In this document: positions 13,675 through 24,939 of the stretch, in pieces | Numbering within the stretch: the first letter of the stretch is position 1 | Layout: each line of letters opens with the position of its first letter | Assembly (NCBI GenBank): GCA_032718475.1 | Contig: JAUCBJ010005014.1 | Span: 1 to 64,000, forward strand | Direction: 5' to 3' | DNA from: Nemertoderma westbladi | Lineage: Eukaryota; Xenacoelomorpha; Nemertodermatida; Nemertodermatidae | DNA length: 64,000 bases | Made by a program: the position numbers and the translations under genes | Notes under the pieces: generated by a model | The model's database searches: none | Seen by the model: the letters and a program-made list of their open reading frames with translations, nothing else | What the model was told of the DNA's origin: nothing

Positions 13675-15342
13675 ATTCTTGGAAAACAATGTCATTAATA
13701 TCGGCAGTAATCCTAAATGTATGTACCGGTATAAAGGTATTGTCCAACATAACATATATATAGGATTACCCCTAAAGCTTTGCAGCTTATTTCCAAGGGG
13801 GGATTTAGGTCAGATATTTATTATATATCAGAAAGCAATTATAGATAAATGTTTACATTAGACAACGCATATTTATACCGTACAGGTTCCACATAGTGTA
13901 TATACAGTCCTATTATTATAGGACTAGGTTATAGACATATATAACGTTAAAATATTAAAGTAATTAGATAGATAAATCAGATAGCAAATAGATTTTGTTT
14001 CTCACGAAGACAGGCTTTTGTACAGGTTTGTGGGTTCTTCGGTAGATGTGTCCATTAGATCTGAAATGTTGTTTCTGCAGGGTGATGCTTTTTGCCGTTT
14101 TATAATAGTTTAAAGATTTTAGACGAATTTATCATCTAGGATTTATCCTTACTTTGTGACGATAAATGTAGTTAGATTATGCAGAAGTTAAAGTTTATTT
14201 ATTTTTATATATTGCATTTTATTATACACAACTTTCAGAGCGGAATTAATGGAGTTTATCCACTGTGTGGTATATAACCACCAGCCCCCAATGTACTACC
14301 TTATCTAGAAGCCTGTTCGCTTACTAATTAGTTAGTATAACTTATCTTAATAGTCCGTATAAATTCCAGTCAGTTGATTTTGGATACAAAAGAGTAATTA
14401 ACCGTACACGCATACAGTAACTCTCCCTACCGGTAGGAGTAATACATATCGTAAGTAAATACCCGGGATATTACGGAATGATATTAAACTACAATAGATT
14501 AATATATTTATTTGGCAAGGTTTACAATCCTCGTGTCATAACTGACTGTAATTCCTATTCCAAAAATACTTCATTCTACATTAAATAGTTTATTTATATA
14601 GTTTATTGTGTCTGAAGAATATAGTTTGTAAGTATGTATGTGAGTAAGTGTAAGTTTTTGAATTTCATTATTGGAAATGTAAGCATTGATCCGTAACTTT
14701 TGCTGATATATGTTTAATTAAATGTTTAAATTCTGCGTTATCTTACATTTACTTATTTACTTATTATACACTATGTTTATTGTATCGAATATTAGCCGGT
14801 CAGTTAAATAATTCAACATACGAAATGTTATGTGTGTGCTGTAGAACGTGTATGTATTTATTTTGTGATTTTATTCAGTTGTAAGTCGATGGGTGGTCTA
14901 TAAAGTTAGTTAGGCCTAAACGATACACAAACACATGTTTATAAACGTTGTCATTATCTCATAGGCTTGTAAAAAGAGATTTATTTTCTTCCAATGTAAA
15001 ATACCTCCGCTCGCACAATGAAGATTAATTCGCATGTGAGTTATAACTTATTTAATCTCCTATTTCCAATAAAGCTTTGAATTTTATTTCTTCTCTATAA
15101 AATCTCATTTAACAAAACTATAAGATTATTGTCGGTTTAACATTTAATTCCTGTTATAGAACATAATTATTTATTTGTAATATTTATTGATTTGTTTGCA
15201 TAAGTTTTAATAACAACCATAATCATTTCCAATCTTTAAAGTATCTTTTAACATTTATTATAGCAAACTCTCTAGGTCAATAAGATATATGTATCACTTA
15301 CGGTAAGTAAAATCACAATTTATGCGAATCATTTCTCAACAG
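13675..15342. other. Unique AT-rich flank, no gene recognised
   Basis: Single-copy sequence between the satellite and the first recognised exon. The only ORF (13679-13861, 60 codons) has no recognisable composition or motif. The 3' end (about 15320-15342) looks like an intron end: a short pyrimidine stretch followed by CAACAG. A promoter or upstream exon of the leucine-rich-repeat gene may lie here or further left, but I cannot place one. Confidence 0.5.
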
Positions 15343-15546
15343 ATGGTGAGATCTTGTGATTCATCACACAAGCCCTTGGCCGTTATTCAATATTTGGATC
15401 TATCGAATTGCGGCCTTTTTTCTCTGGAGAACCTGGGAACATGTCCGAAGTTGGAGGTGTTAGTTTGTTCTGGTAACTTTATCGACAGTCTTGAGGGAAT
15501 AGAGTCCGCTACACAGTTGTGGAACATAGATGTCAATCATAATAAT
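15343..15546 (+). CDS. LRR gene, exon 1 (first recognised)
   Basis: Encodes two leucine-rich repeats: one with core YLDLSNCGLFSLENLG, then CPKLEVLVCSGNFIDSLEGI. Spacing of about 22 residues and the L..L.L..N.I pattern fit the SDS22-like LRR class, which usually binds other proteins. The 3' end is AATAAT followed by GTAAGC, phase 0. The 5' end follows TTTCTCAACAG, which reads as a splice acceptor directly before an ATG; an ATG at 15322 is in the same frame. It is therefore either an internal exon or one whose start codon lies at or near the acceptor. Donor and LRR pattern are convincing; the 5' limit is not. Confidence 0.75.
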
Positions 15547-16762
15547 GTAAGCAACCAATTCTCAATCAATTAGTATTAAATCAATTAGAATTATTAGGGA
15601 TTAATTGATTATCGTTAATAAATAAATATGCCGTTAATCAGACAGGAATAAAAGCGTTCCAATAATAGTATTTCAAGATATCACATAATGCAACAGATAT
15701 ACATGAAAACGGATGATATATTGTGTCAAAACAAACATACAAATAATAAACTACCAGTGCGATAAGCACAATGGCTCACCCCGTATACATAATAGTTATG
15801 ATGATTGAATTTAATTCTCATAGACAATATTCTAAAGCTTTTTTTTTTACAAGAAGAAGGAAACTCCTTCTACTTTATATTGAGTTTGACCTATTCGTTT
15901 TAGATATAATCAGAGGCTATTCAGCCGAATATATGAGATATAATCAGAGGCTATTCAGCCGAATATAAGAGATATAATCACAGGCTATTCAGCCGAATAT
16001 AAGAGATATAATCAGAGGCTATTCAGCCGAATATAAGAGATATAATCAGAGGCTATTCAGCCGAATATAAGAGATATAATCAGAGGTTATTCAGCCGAAT
16101 ATAAGAGATATAATCGAGGCTACAGAATATAAGAGATATAATCAGAGGCTATTCAGCCGAATATAAGAGATATAATCAGAGGCTATTCAGCCGAATATAA
16201 GAGATATAATCAGAGGTTTTTCAGCCGAATATAAGAGATATAATCAGAGGTTGTTCAGCCGAATATAAGAGATATAATCAGAGGTTATTCAGCCGAATAT
16301 AAGAGATATAATCAGAGGCTATTCAGCCGAATATAAGAGATATAATCAGAGGCTATTCAGCCGAATATAAGAGATATAATCAGAGGCTATTCAGCCGAAT
16401 ATAAGAGATATAATCAGAGGTTATTCAGCCGAATATAAGAGATATAATCAGAGGCTATTCAGCCGAATATAAGAGATATAATCAGAGGTTATTCAGCCGA
16501 ATATAAGAGATATAATCAGAGGTTGTTCAGCCGAATATAAGAGATTTAATCAGAGGTTATTCAGCCGAATATAAGTGATATAATCAGAGGCTATTCAGCC
16601 GAATATAAGAGATATAATCAGAGGCTAACTGCAACTACTGCATTTGAGATATTTAATCAGAGGCTCTGCAGCCGAATATAAGTTATTTAATTAGAAGCTA
16701 TAAATACAGCCGAATATATGATCATATTAAATTATCACGATTTTACTTTTCTCTCTTCGTAG
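15547..16762 (+). other. Intron 1
   Basis: GTAAGC donor, TTCGTAG acceptor. The left 350 bases are plain AT-rich sequence; the right two thirds is the 34-bp minisatellite described separately. Confidence 0.75.
15903..16716. repeat. 34-bp minisatellite in intron 1
   Basis: About 23 copies of a 34-bp unit containing GATATAATCAGAGG and TTCAGCCGAATATAAG. Copies differ by single bases (GCTATT, GTTATT, GTTTTT, GTTGTT); one copy near 16112 is shortened, and units decay after about 16625. Unlike four other introns of this gene, the unit does not contain the flanking splice site. Confidence 0.93.
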
Positions 16763-16919
16763 ATAAAATGTCTTGACGGTCTTGATAAATTCGTTGCCAT
16801 GGGAACCATAAATCTTTCTTACAATCAACTTAACTTTGAAGAAATCCGCAAACTCAAACATCAACATATTCTAGAACTAAATTTACAGAGAAATCCTAAA
16901 CTTCAGAAGGATCCATATT
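16763..16919 (+). CDS. LRR gene, exon 2
   Basis: Continues the LRRs: IKCLDGLDKFVAMGTINLSY, then QHILELNLQRNP, which begins the LRR cap. It enters in phase 0 after CTCTTCGTAG and leaves in phase 1 at ATATT|GTAAGTAT. Choosing exactly this first donor and joining to 18864 completes a textbook LRR cap (NP...YR...V..LP.L..LDG). The same donor is then repeated about 78 times downstream; reading on into the array hits an in-frame TAG within a few codons, so only the first donor keeps the frame open. Confidence 0.88.
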
Positions 16920-18800
16920 GTAAGTATCTGTAGGATCCATATTGTAAGTATCTGTAGGATCCATATTGTAAGTATCGGTAGGATCCATATTGTAAGTATC
17001 GGTAGGATCCATATTGTAAGTATCTGTAGGATCCATATTGTAAGTATCGGTAGGATCCATTGTAAGTATCGGTGTGATCCATGTTGTAAGTATCGGTAGG
17101 ATCCATATTGTAAGTATCGGTAGGATCCATATTGTAAGTATCGGTAGGATCCATATTGTAAGTATTGGTAGGATCCATATTGTAAGTATCGGTGGGATCC
17201 ATGTTGTAAGTATTGGTAGGATCCATATTGTAAGTATCGGTAGGATCCATATTGTAAGTATCGGTAGGATCCATATTGTAAGTATCGGTAGGATCCATAT
17301 TGTAAGTATCGGTAGGATCCATGTTGTAAGTATCGGTAGGATCCATATTGTAAGTATCGGTAGGATCCATATTGTAAGTATCGGTAGGATCCATGTTGTA
17401 AGTATCGGTAGGATCCATATTGTAAGTATCGGTAGGATCCATATTGTAAGTATCGGTAGGATCCATATTGTAAGTATCCGGAGGATCCATATTGTAAGTA
17501 TCGATAGGATCCATATTGTAAGTATCCGGAGGATCCATATTGTAAGTATCGGTAGGATCCATATTGTAAGTATCTGTAGGATCCATGTTGTAAGTATCGG
17601 TAGGATCCATATTGTAAGTATCGGTAGGATCCATATTGTAAGTATCGGTAGGATCCATATTGCAAGTATCGGTAGGATCCATATTGTAAGTATCGTTAGG
17701 ATCCCTATTGTAAAGTATTGATAGGATCCATATTGTAAGTATCGGTAGGATCCATATTGTAAGTATCGGTAGGATCCATATTGTAAGTATTGGTAGGACT
17801 CATATTGTAAGTATCCGGAGGATCCATATTGTAAGTATCGGTAGGATCCATATTGTAAGTATCGGTAGGATCCATATTGTAAGTATCGGTAGGATCCATA
17901 TCGTAAGTATCGGTGGGATCCATATTGTAAGTATCTGTAGGATCCATGTTGTAAGTATCGGTAGGATCCATGTTGTAAGTATCGGTAGGATCCATATTGT
18001 AAGTATCGGTAGGATCCATATTGTAAGTATCTGTAGGATCCATATTGTAAGTATCGGTTGGATCCATATTGTAAGTATCGGTAGGATCCATATTGTAAGT
18101 ATCGGTAGGATCCATATTGTAAGTATCGGGAGGATCCATATTGTAAGTATCGGTAGGATCCATATTGCAAGTATCGGTAGGATCCATATTGTAAGTATCG
18201 GTAGGATCCATATTGTAAGTATCGGTAGGATCCATATTGTAAGTATCGGTAGGATCCATATTGTAAGTATCGGTAGGAGCCATATTGTAAGTATCGGTGG
18301 GATCCATATTGTAAGTATCGGTAGGATCCATATTGTAAGTATCGGTAGGATCCATATTGTAAGTATCGGTAGGATCCATATTGTAAGTATCGGTAGGATC
18401 CATATTGTAAGTATTGGTAGGATCCATATTGTAAGTATCGGTGGGATCCATGTTGTAAGTATTGGTAGGATCCATATTGTAAGTATCGGTAGGATCCATA
18501 TTGTAAGTATCGGTAGGATCCATATTGTAAGTATCGGTAGGATCCATATTGTAAGTATCGGTAGGATCCATATTGTAAGTATCGGTAGGATCCATATTGT
18601 AAGTATCGGTAGGATCCATATTGTAAGTATCGGTAGGATCCATATTGTAAGTATCGGTAGGATCCATATTGTAAGTATTCGTGGGATCCATATTGTAAGT
18701 ATCGGTAGGATCCATATTGTAAGTATCTGCAGGATCCATATTGTAAGTATCCGGAGGATCCATATTGTAAGTATACGAAGAATCCATATTATTGTAAGTA
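16908..18800 (+). repeat. 24-bp minisatellite made of exon 2's 5' splice site
   Basis: About 78 tandem 24-bp units. Each carries the last 12 exonic bases (AGGATCCATATT), then GTAAGTAT and a variable C(G/T)GT spacer. The array starts inside exon 2, so the genuine donor at 16920 is the first unit. Variation is mainly C/T in the spacer (ATCGGT, ATCTGT, ATTGGT), ATATTG versus ATGTTG, and CCGGAGG units. Because 24 is divisible by three, long ORFs appear on both strands (DPTDTYNM, QYGSYRYL and VSIGRIHI repeats); these are repeat artefacts. Confidence 0.97.
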
Positions 18801-18863
18801 AAGCAACCACTAACTGCTAATATATATTATATTATTTATTTATTTTGGTATTATTAATTTTAG

Positions 18864-18926
18864 ATCGCCTACACATTGTGGATATGTTACCCAATCTGTG
18901 GATGTTGGATGGCAGAATAATAACAT
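18864..18926 (+). CDS. LRR gene, exon 3 (LRR cap)
   Basis: A 63-base exon after TATTAATTTTAG, phase 1 in and out, donor GTATGT. With the split codon from exon 2 it reads YRLHIVDMLPNLWMLDG, the C-terminal half of the LRR cap seen in SDS22, U2A' and TAP-type LRR proteins. This match validates the exon 2 donor choice. Confidence 0.88.
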
Positions 18927-19157
18927 GTATGTATATTATAATAACTAGATTAATAACTAGACTGTAAGTAAAGTATTATACGATTTCATCACAAGTGACT
19001 TTATTTCCCGTTGGTAATAAAGTCTCGTAAAGTAGTCTTAGTTTGTTCCGCTGCTATCTTAGTACTTGGTTGTCATGGTTTCATTACTGTTGAATTAAAC
19101 TTTCAGTTTGAAGTAGGGATTGGATATTGATTTCGTCCGTAACTTATTTAATTGCAG

Positions 19158-19297
19158 CTGCGGAAAGACTCCAGACAGCGCGGTTCTTCCAAGAATCAGA
19201 ACTGGACAGAGATCCCATACGTCGTAAATACATACGAGATCCCTTCCCGACTACAAACCTAAGGGAAATAAATATTCGGGGAGTTTACGGGCACAGG
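19158..19297 (+). CDS. LRR gene, exon 4
   Basis: Acceptor TTTAATTGCAG, phase 1 in; donor CACAGG|GTAAGT, phase 0 out. It encodes a charged segment after the LRR cap (SAERLQTARFFQESELDRDP and onward to IRGVYGHR), probably an alpha-helical linker. No domain recognised. The donor runs straight into a tRNA A-box-like stretch (19301-19320). Confidence 0.82.
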
Positions 19298-19380
19298 GTA
19301 AGTTAGCTCAGTAGGTTGAGCGTCGGCCGCGAGGGTCCACCCAGCCCTCCATCCACTGGGGTCGATAACATGAGAACCAG
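19298..19380 (+). other. tRNA A-box-like segment at the start of intron 4
   Basis: TTAGCTCAGTAGGTTGAGC matches the A-box and D-arm of many tRNAs. A partial B-box-like GGGGTCGATAAC lies about 50 bases on. No cloverleaf can be drawn, so this is at most a degraded tRNA-derived SINE head or chance. It overlaps the exon 4 splice donor. Confidence 0.3.
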
Positions 19381-19410
19381 TATAATTACTGGGAGCAATA
19401 TTTGGGATAT

Positions 19411-21563
19411 GAGTAGAGCCCACACCTACGGGTAGCAGATAGGAGTAGCGCCCACCCCTATCTTCGGGTAGCAGATAGGAGTAGCGCCCACCCCTATCTT
19501 CGGGTAGCAGATAGGAGTAGCGCCCACCCCTACCTTCGGGTAGCAGATAGGAGTAGCGCCCACCCCTACCTACGGGTAGCAGATAGGAGTAGCGCCCACC
19601 CATACCTTCGGCTAGCAGATAGGAGTAGCGCCCACCCTACCTTCGGGTAGCAGATAGGAGTAGCACCCACCCCTACCTACGGGTAGCAAATAGGAGTAGC
19701 GCCCACGCCTACCTTCGGCTAGCAGATAGGAGTAGCGCCCTCCCCTACCTTCGGGTAGCAGATAGGAGCAGCGCCCACACCTACCTTCGGCTAGCAGATA
19801 GGAGTAGCGCCCTCCCCTACCTTCGGGTAGCAGATAGGAGCAGCGCCCACACCTACCTTCGGCTAGCAGATAGGAGTAGCGCCCACACCTACCTTCGGGT
19901 AGCAGATAGGAGCAGCGCCCACCCCTACCTTCGGGTAGCAGATAGAAGTAGCGCCCACCCATACCTTCGGGTAGCAGATAGGAGTAGCACCCACCCATAC
20001 CTACGGGTAGCAGATAGGAGTAGCGCCCACCCATACCTTCGGCTAGCAGATAGGAGTAGCGCCCACCCCTACCTACGGGTAGCAGATAGGAGTAGCGCCC
20101 ACCCCTACCTCAGGGTAGCAGATTGGAGTAGCGCCAAACACCTACCTTCGGGTAGCAGATAGGAGTAGCGCCCACCCCTACCTTCGGGTAGCAGATAGGA
20201 GTAGCGCCCACCCGTACCTTCTGGTAGCAGATAGGAGTAGCGACCACCCCTACCTTCGGGTAGCAGATAGGAGTAGTGCCCACCTCTACCTTCGGCTAGC
20301 AGATAGGAGTAGCACCCACCCCTACCTTCGGCTAGCAGATAGGAGTAGCACCCACCCCTACCTTCGGCTAGCAGATAGGAGTAGCGCCCACCCCTACCTT
20401 CGGGTAGCAGATTGGAGTAGCGCCCACCCCTACCTTCGGGTAGCAGATAGGAGTAGCGCCCACCCCTACCTTCGGGTAGCAGATATAAGTAGCGCCCACC
20501 CCTACCTTCGGGTAGCAGATAGGAGTAGCGCCCTCCCCTACCTTCGGGTAGCAGATAGGAGTAGCACCCAACCCTACCTTCGGGTAGCAGATAGGAGTAG
20601 TGCCTACCTCTACCTTCGGGTAGCAGATAGGAGTAGCGCCCACCCATACCTTCGGGTAGCAGATAGGAGTAGCGCCCACCCCTACCTTCGGGTAGCAGAT
20701 AGGAGTAGCACCCAACCCTACCTTCGGGTAGCAGATAGGAGTAGTGCCTACCTCTACCTTCGGGTAGCAGATAGGAGTAGCGCCCACCCATACCTTCGGG
20801 TAGCAGATAGGAGTAGCGCCCACCCCTACCTTCGGGTAGCAGATAGGAGTAGCACCCCACCTCTACCTTAGGGTAGCAGATAGGAGTAGCGCCCACCCCT
20901 ACCTTCGGCTAGCAGATAGGAGTAGCGCCCACCCCTACCTTCGGGTAGCAGATAGGAGCAGCGCCCACCCCTACCTTCGGGTAGCAGATAGAAGTAGCGC
21001 CCACCCATACCTTCGGGTAGCAGATAGGAGTAGCGCCCACCCCTACCTCAGGGTAGCAGATTGGAGTAGCGCCAAACACCTACCTTCGGGTAGCAGATAG
21101 GAGTAGCGCCCACCCCTACCTTCGGGTAGCAGATAGGAGTAGCGCCCACCCGTACCTTCTGGTAGCAGATAGGAGTAGCGACCACCCCTACCTTCGGGTA
21201 GCAGATAGGAGTAGTGCCCACCTCTACCTTCGGCTAGCAGATAGGAGTAGCACCCACCCCTACCTTCGGCTAGCAGATAGGAGTAGCACCCACCCCTACC
21301 TTCGGCTAGCAGATAGGAGTAGCGCCCACCCCTACCTTCGGGTAGCAGATAGAAGTAGCGCCCACCCCTACCTTCGGGTAGCAGATAGGAGTAGCGCCCA
21401 CCCCTACCCTCAGGTAGCAGATAGGCGTAGCCCCCACCCCTACCTTCGGGTAGCAGATAGAAGTAGCGCCCACCCCTACCTTCGGGTAGCAGATAGGAGT
21501 AGCGCCCACCCCTACCCTCAGGTAGCAGATAGGCGTAGCCCCCACCCCTACCTTCGGGCAGCA
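19411..21563. repeat. 36-bp GC-rich minisatellite in intron 4
   Basis: About 60 copies of a 36-bp unit with TAGCAGATAGGAGTAGCGCC and CACCCCTACCTTCGGG. It is much richer in G+C than its surroundings. Higher-order copying is visible: a block around 20111 (marked by CAGGGTAGCAGATTGG) recurs at 21049, 938 bp (26 units) later, and a 4-unit block at 20562 recurs 144 bp on. The unit is divisible by three, giving long minus-strand ORFs (YSYLLPEGRGGR, GATPICYPKVGV). I do not treat these as genes: parallel frames are open too and there is no start or splice context. Confidence 0.96.
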
Positions 21564-22130
21564 TTTAGCGAAAGAGGAACATTCGGGTAACTATGTGAAT
21601 TACATCGTCAAACTTTATTGCACACGAAATTTCAGTAATAATTGAAATCTTCCCGTATTACGTTATTAAATAGTGCCAACCAAAATCATTTTGTAATGTG
21701 TGAAATGTCTCGTCAGATATGTTTTATATGTATAATTTATTTGTATAATAATATTTCATGTATACAATAGAAAAACTACCCAGTTGGAATCTCCAATATT
21801 GACTTGGTAAAAATTAGCATTTTGTAGGATTATAATAAAGGGGTGTTCGATTTGTGGTACTTATGTTGATAAGCATAAAATTTGGGACTAGATAATATTA
21901 ATTGAATTTCTGTTGCAATTTATCCGAGTTTGAGCCATATTATTTTGACTGGAGTATATTAATTACGGGGGGGGGGGGGGGGGGGGGGGGGCTACTTTAT
22001 ATTATTAGAGTTGGTATTACCACCTTTATTTCGAGTTATGGCCCCTTTAGCTATTGGTTTTAATGGTTTGTAATGTCAGCACTGTAATGCAATATTATAA
22101 TAATTATGTAAATATTATTTATATTACCAG
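21564..22130 (+). other. Rest of intron 4, with a G homopolymer
   Basis: AT-rich, single-copy, no ORF. Contains an uninterrupted run of 26 G at 21966-21991. Ends in ATATTACCAG, the acceptor of exon 5. Confidence 0.6.
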
Positions 22131-22179
22131 GCAGTTGATATGTTCAAGAAAATACCCACACAGACAACTCAAAATACAG
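22131..22179 (+). CDS. LRR gene, exon 5 (short)
   Basis: A 49-base exon, phase 0 in and 1 out, acceptor TATATTACCAG and donor ACAG|GTGAGA. It encodes AVDMFKKIPTQTTQNT. Small, but both splice sites are good and it links the phases of exons 4 and 6 exactly. Confidence 0.72.
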
Positions 22180-22549
22180 GTGAGATTTTATTTTTCAACT
22201 TAATCTTTAATCTTATAATTGAATAATGTCGTCTTTCTGTGCATTTACCTATATACGTAACGGTTAAAAATCATTTCTAAATAAATGTAGAGTTAAAAAA
22301 ACTCAACTACTGTAGTTATATTAAAATAAATCTTAGAATATTTACTAAGTGGTGCTAATAAACCGTTGTTCGGTCCTTCCAAAGGGACTGGGGTGGTTTT
22401 TGTCTTTACTTCATTTTCATTATTTATTTAGACATAGTTTTCATTAAACTTTCGCCTCAGTGTTGTGTTATATTAGTGCGAGTCATGTTCAGGTGAGTCG
22501 ATTAATAGGTTATAATAACTGATGCAATATCAACACTTTAGCAAAAATT

Positions 22550-22873
22550 AACAAAACAATCATCAGCTGGAGACAACACATGACAAACACCTAGCTTTAT
22601 GGTACAATACCACCTGTATCAACCACCCTCCGTGAACGCAGATTAAGATTCAGTGGGCACTGCTGGCGAAGTAAAGACGAGGTCATACCAGATCTACTTT
22701 TCTGGCAACCAACTCATGGAACGCGTAGTCGTGGACGACCGGCCATAACATATATAGATCAACTTGAAAGGGATACTGAACTTAGGAGAAACGAAATTGC
22801 GACAACTATGGAGAATCGGGAAGCCTGGAAGGATCTCATTTCCACTGTCAGAGTTCGCTCGACTTAGTAGTAG
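22550..22873 (+). mobile_element. 5'-truncated non-LTR element (family 2) with 11-bp TSD
   Basis: Matches the last 320 bases of the full-length element at 56142-59684, opposite strand: CATCAGCTGGAGACAACACA near the left, then CGACTTAGTAGTAGTAG at the 3' end. The coding remnant includes RFSGHC-type and GRPAITYIDQLERDTELR-type stretches. It is flanked by TAGCAAAAATT at 22539-22549 and 22874-22884. About 10 extra bases sit between the left duplication and the homology. A dead insertion in intron 5. Confidence 0.88.
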
Positions 22874-23056
22874 TAGCAAAAATTCAATAGAAAATATAAG
22901 TCTGACTTAACCAGTAAAATTGTTGGAGGTTATACTCCGTAATCTGTTTCTAATGTATCTGTACAATTAATTACATAACGATTATCAGACCCATGAGTTT
23001 CCACCATACTGGCACTTTGTGGGTCGGGGTATCTTTTTATTTTTACTAACTTTCAG

Positions 23057-23309
23057 ACACGGATACATTACGCATTGAGTATCTGGCCACCAACGTTCAA
23101 CGCGATATCGAGATACACAAGGAATACAACAGGAGTTGTTACAGAATCGCCGCCCCAAATAAGTGGGTTCTCGACATACTTGGTATGAGGGATTACGATA
23201 AGGAACGATGTAACATGTTCCTTATTGTTCTTATTGGTTCTCTTGTCTTTGATTTACCCACTCAGCTACTTTCTGACACTATGGAAGTTGCTGATATTTT
23301 CAAATATGC
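23057..23309 (+). CDS. LRR gene, exon 6
   Basis: A 253-base exon after TTTTTACTAACTTTCAG, phase 1 in, 2 out, donor ATGC|GTAAGT. Encodes a soluble helical segment (RIEYLATNVQRDIEIHKEYN, RIAAPNKWVLDILGM, RCNMFLIVLIGSLVFDLPTQ). The hydrophobic stretch FLIVLIGSLVFDL is too short and mixed to be a confident membrane span. No known domain recognised. Confidence 0.85.
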
Positions 23310-23615
23310 GTAAGTAAATGATAGTTAATCAAATTCTAAAACACATTATGTTATGTTTTTTTTTTATATTTTCAATACTTATTGTCTTAGTATTAAATTT
23401 TTAAACAAATTACGTTTGATTAAATTTTAAAACAAATAACTTTTTGATTAAATTTTAAAACAAATAAATAAATTTAACAAATAAATTTTAAATTAAATTT
23501 CAAAACAAATAACTTGTGATTAAATTTTTAAACAAATGACTTTTAATATAAACAGAGAACGAACAAAAATCAAAAGTATCCTTCATATATATATTTTATA
23601 TTTATAATTATTTAG

Positions 23616-23849
23616 ACACCTAGGCCATCTACGGAATACCGATATATTTTCGCTACCAAGGCGCGCTCGATGTCGCCTAGCAACCATCCTAACAGCTTCG
23701 GTGAAACTCGATAAAGATAAACGGGAGCGCGGCGGCCTTTACGACAAACTCTATCTCGCGATCTACTACATGCTGTCCGAGATAACGAAACAGAATAGTT
23801 CCGACAGTGTCGGACAACAAAACAACCGATTCCATAACGCGGCCCAAAC
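23616..23849 (+). CDS. LRR gene, exon 7
   Basis: A 234-base exon, phase 2 in and out; acceptor ATAATTATTTAG, donor AAAC|GTGGGT. Encodes HLGHLRNTDIFSLPRRARCR, then LATILTASVKLDKDKRERGG and YDKLYLAIYYMLSEITKQN, continuing the helical region of exon 6, and ends in a polar Ser/Asn/Gln-rich stretch. The codon composition (many CG-containing codons) contrasts with the AT-rich introns. Confidence 0.85.
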
Positions 23850-24939
23850 GTGGGTATTACATTTTATTATTTAACTTTATAAACGAACTTTTGCGTAATG
23901 TAGCTTATTAGAAATCATCATTCACCGAATGGTTCTATACACGAACAAACGTAGCGAGTAATTGAATATAAAGATACGAGGATTAGAACGGCACAGTAAA
24001 GTACTTTGCAACAAACATGAACGTAGTTTAATTTAAAAAAATGTAGCGACTGCGAAATTAATACTGATGAAAAATCTAATATAAAAATTGTTTTCTTAAT
24101 CTGTTACTTTTTCGCTCACAAACACCCCAAAATCGATAGAGAAAGGGATAATTTTTCCCTAGGGAAAAAGTAACCCATAAGATTGCATTGATTTTACATT
24201 TTTTCCCCGCGAAAAATGTAAAATAAAATTTTTTTGTGGAATTTCTTAAATTTTATTACATTAATTCATTATCAATTAATTTATTACATTTTAATTAAAA
24301 GAGCAAAATCCATAATTTGAGTAATTTGAGCAAAATCCATTGACTCACTCAAAAGTTATTGCAACTTTAGTGTCTGCGCGGCGTACTCCAAAACGGACTC
24401 AATATCCAATATTGGTTTATGTTGTTAAGCGGCTCTCTAGTTACTAAATAAATATTCGAGACACTAAATTATTTAACATTGAGTAAGGCAGCATCGGGAG
24501 TTGAGGAATACAGTACATTCAATATTCATAAATGCTTCTTGTGAAGCTTGTAGATATGCAGAGGTTAATGAACTTAAACAGCAGCGGAATATTAATCCTA
24601 TTCATTCCACTGACACAAACCGATCTATATTCCTTCTTTATACATTCAGCACAAGTAGTTAGATAACACATCAAATATGCCATGAGTGATGAATATTACA
24701 CGAGGACGTTTTAAACACCACAGGGTTTCTGTGCTACGGACGTTTCCTGTTGTTAAATATTATATGATACACCCACCAGCAATTGTTTTCAAAGTATATT
24801 TCTCTCCAACTTGAGAACAAATAAATTTATATTAGATGCGCTCTACACAAACAAACAAACCGTCTACTTTAGATAAAATACTTTTAATTATAAATTTCAA
24901 GAGATATACTAAAACAGCTAAATTGACATAACCTTTATT
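23850..24939 (+). other. Start of intron 7, nothing recognised
   Basis: AT-rich with no ORF of note. 24150-24240 holds a short imperfect palindromic stretch (TTTTTCCCTAGGGAAAAA). Confidence 0.5.

Noticed and set aside
13679-13861. 60-codon ORF right after the satellite
   Set aside because: No start context, no composition bias and no motif; expected by chance in this much sequence.
16883-18810. Long ORFs of 215-424 codons in the 24-bp array, both strands
   Set aside because: A period divisible by three keeps several frames open at once on both strands; the repeat is explained by the duplicated splice donor and there is no independent coding signal.
19298-19380. Functional tRNA gene in intron 4
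   Set aside because: Only the A box fits; no paired acceptor or anticodon stem and a poor B box.
19259-21564. Minus-strand ORFs with YSYLLPEGRGGR or GATPICYPKVGV repeats
   Set aside because: Overlapping frames of the 36-bp minisatellite are open together; several start at arbitrary ATGs; no conserved flanks.
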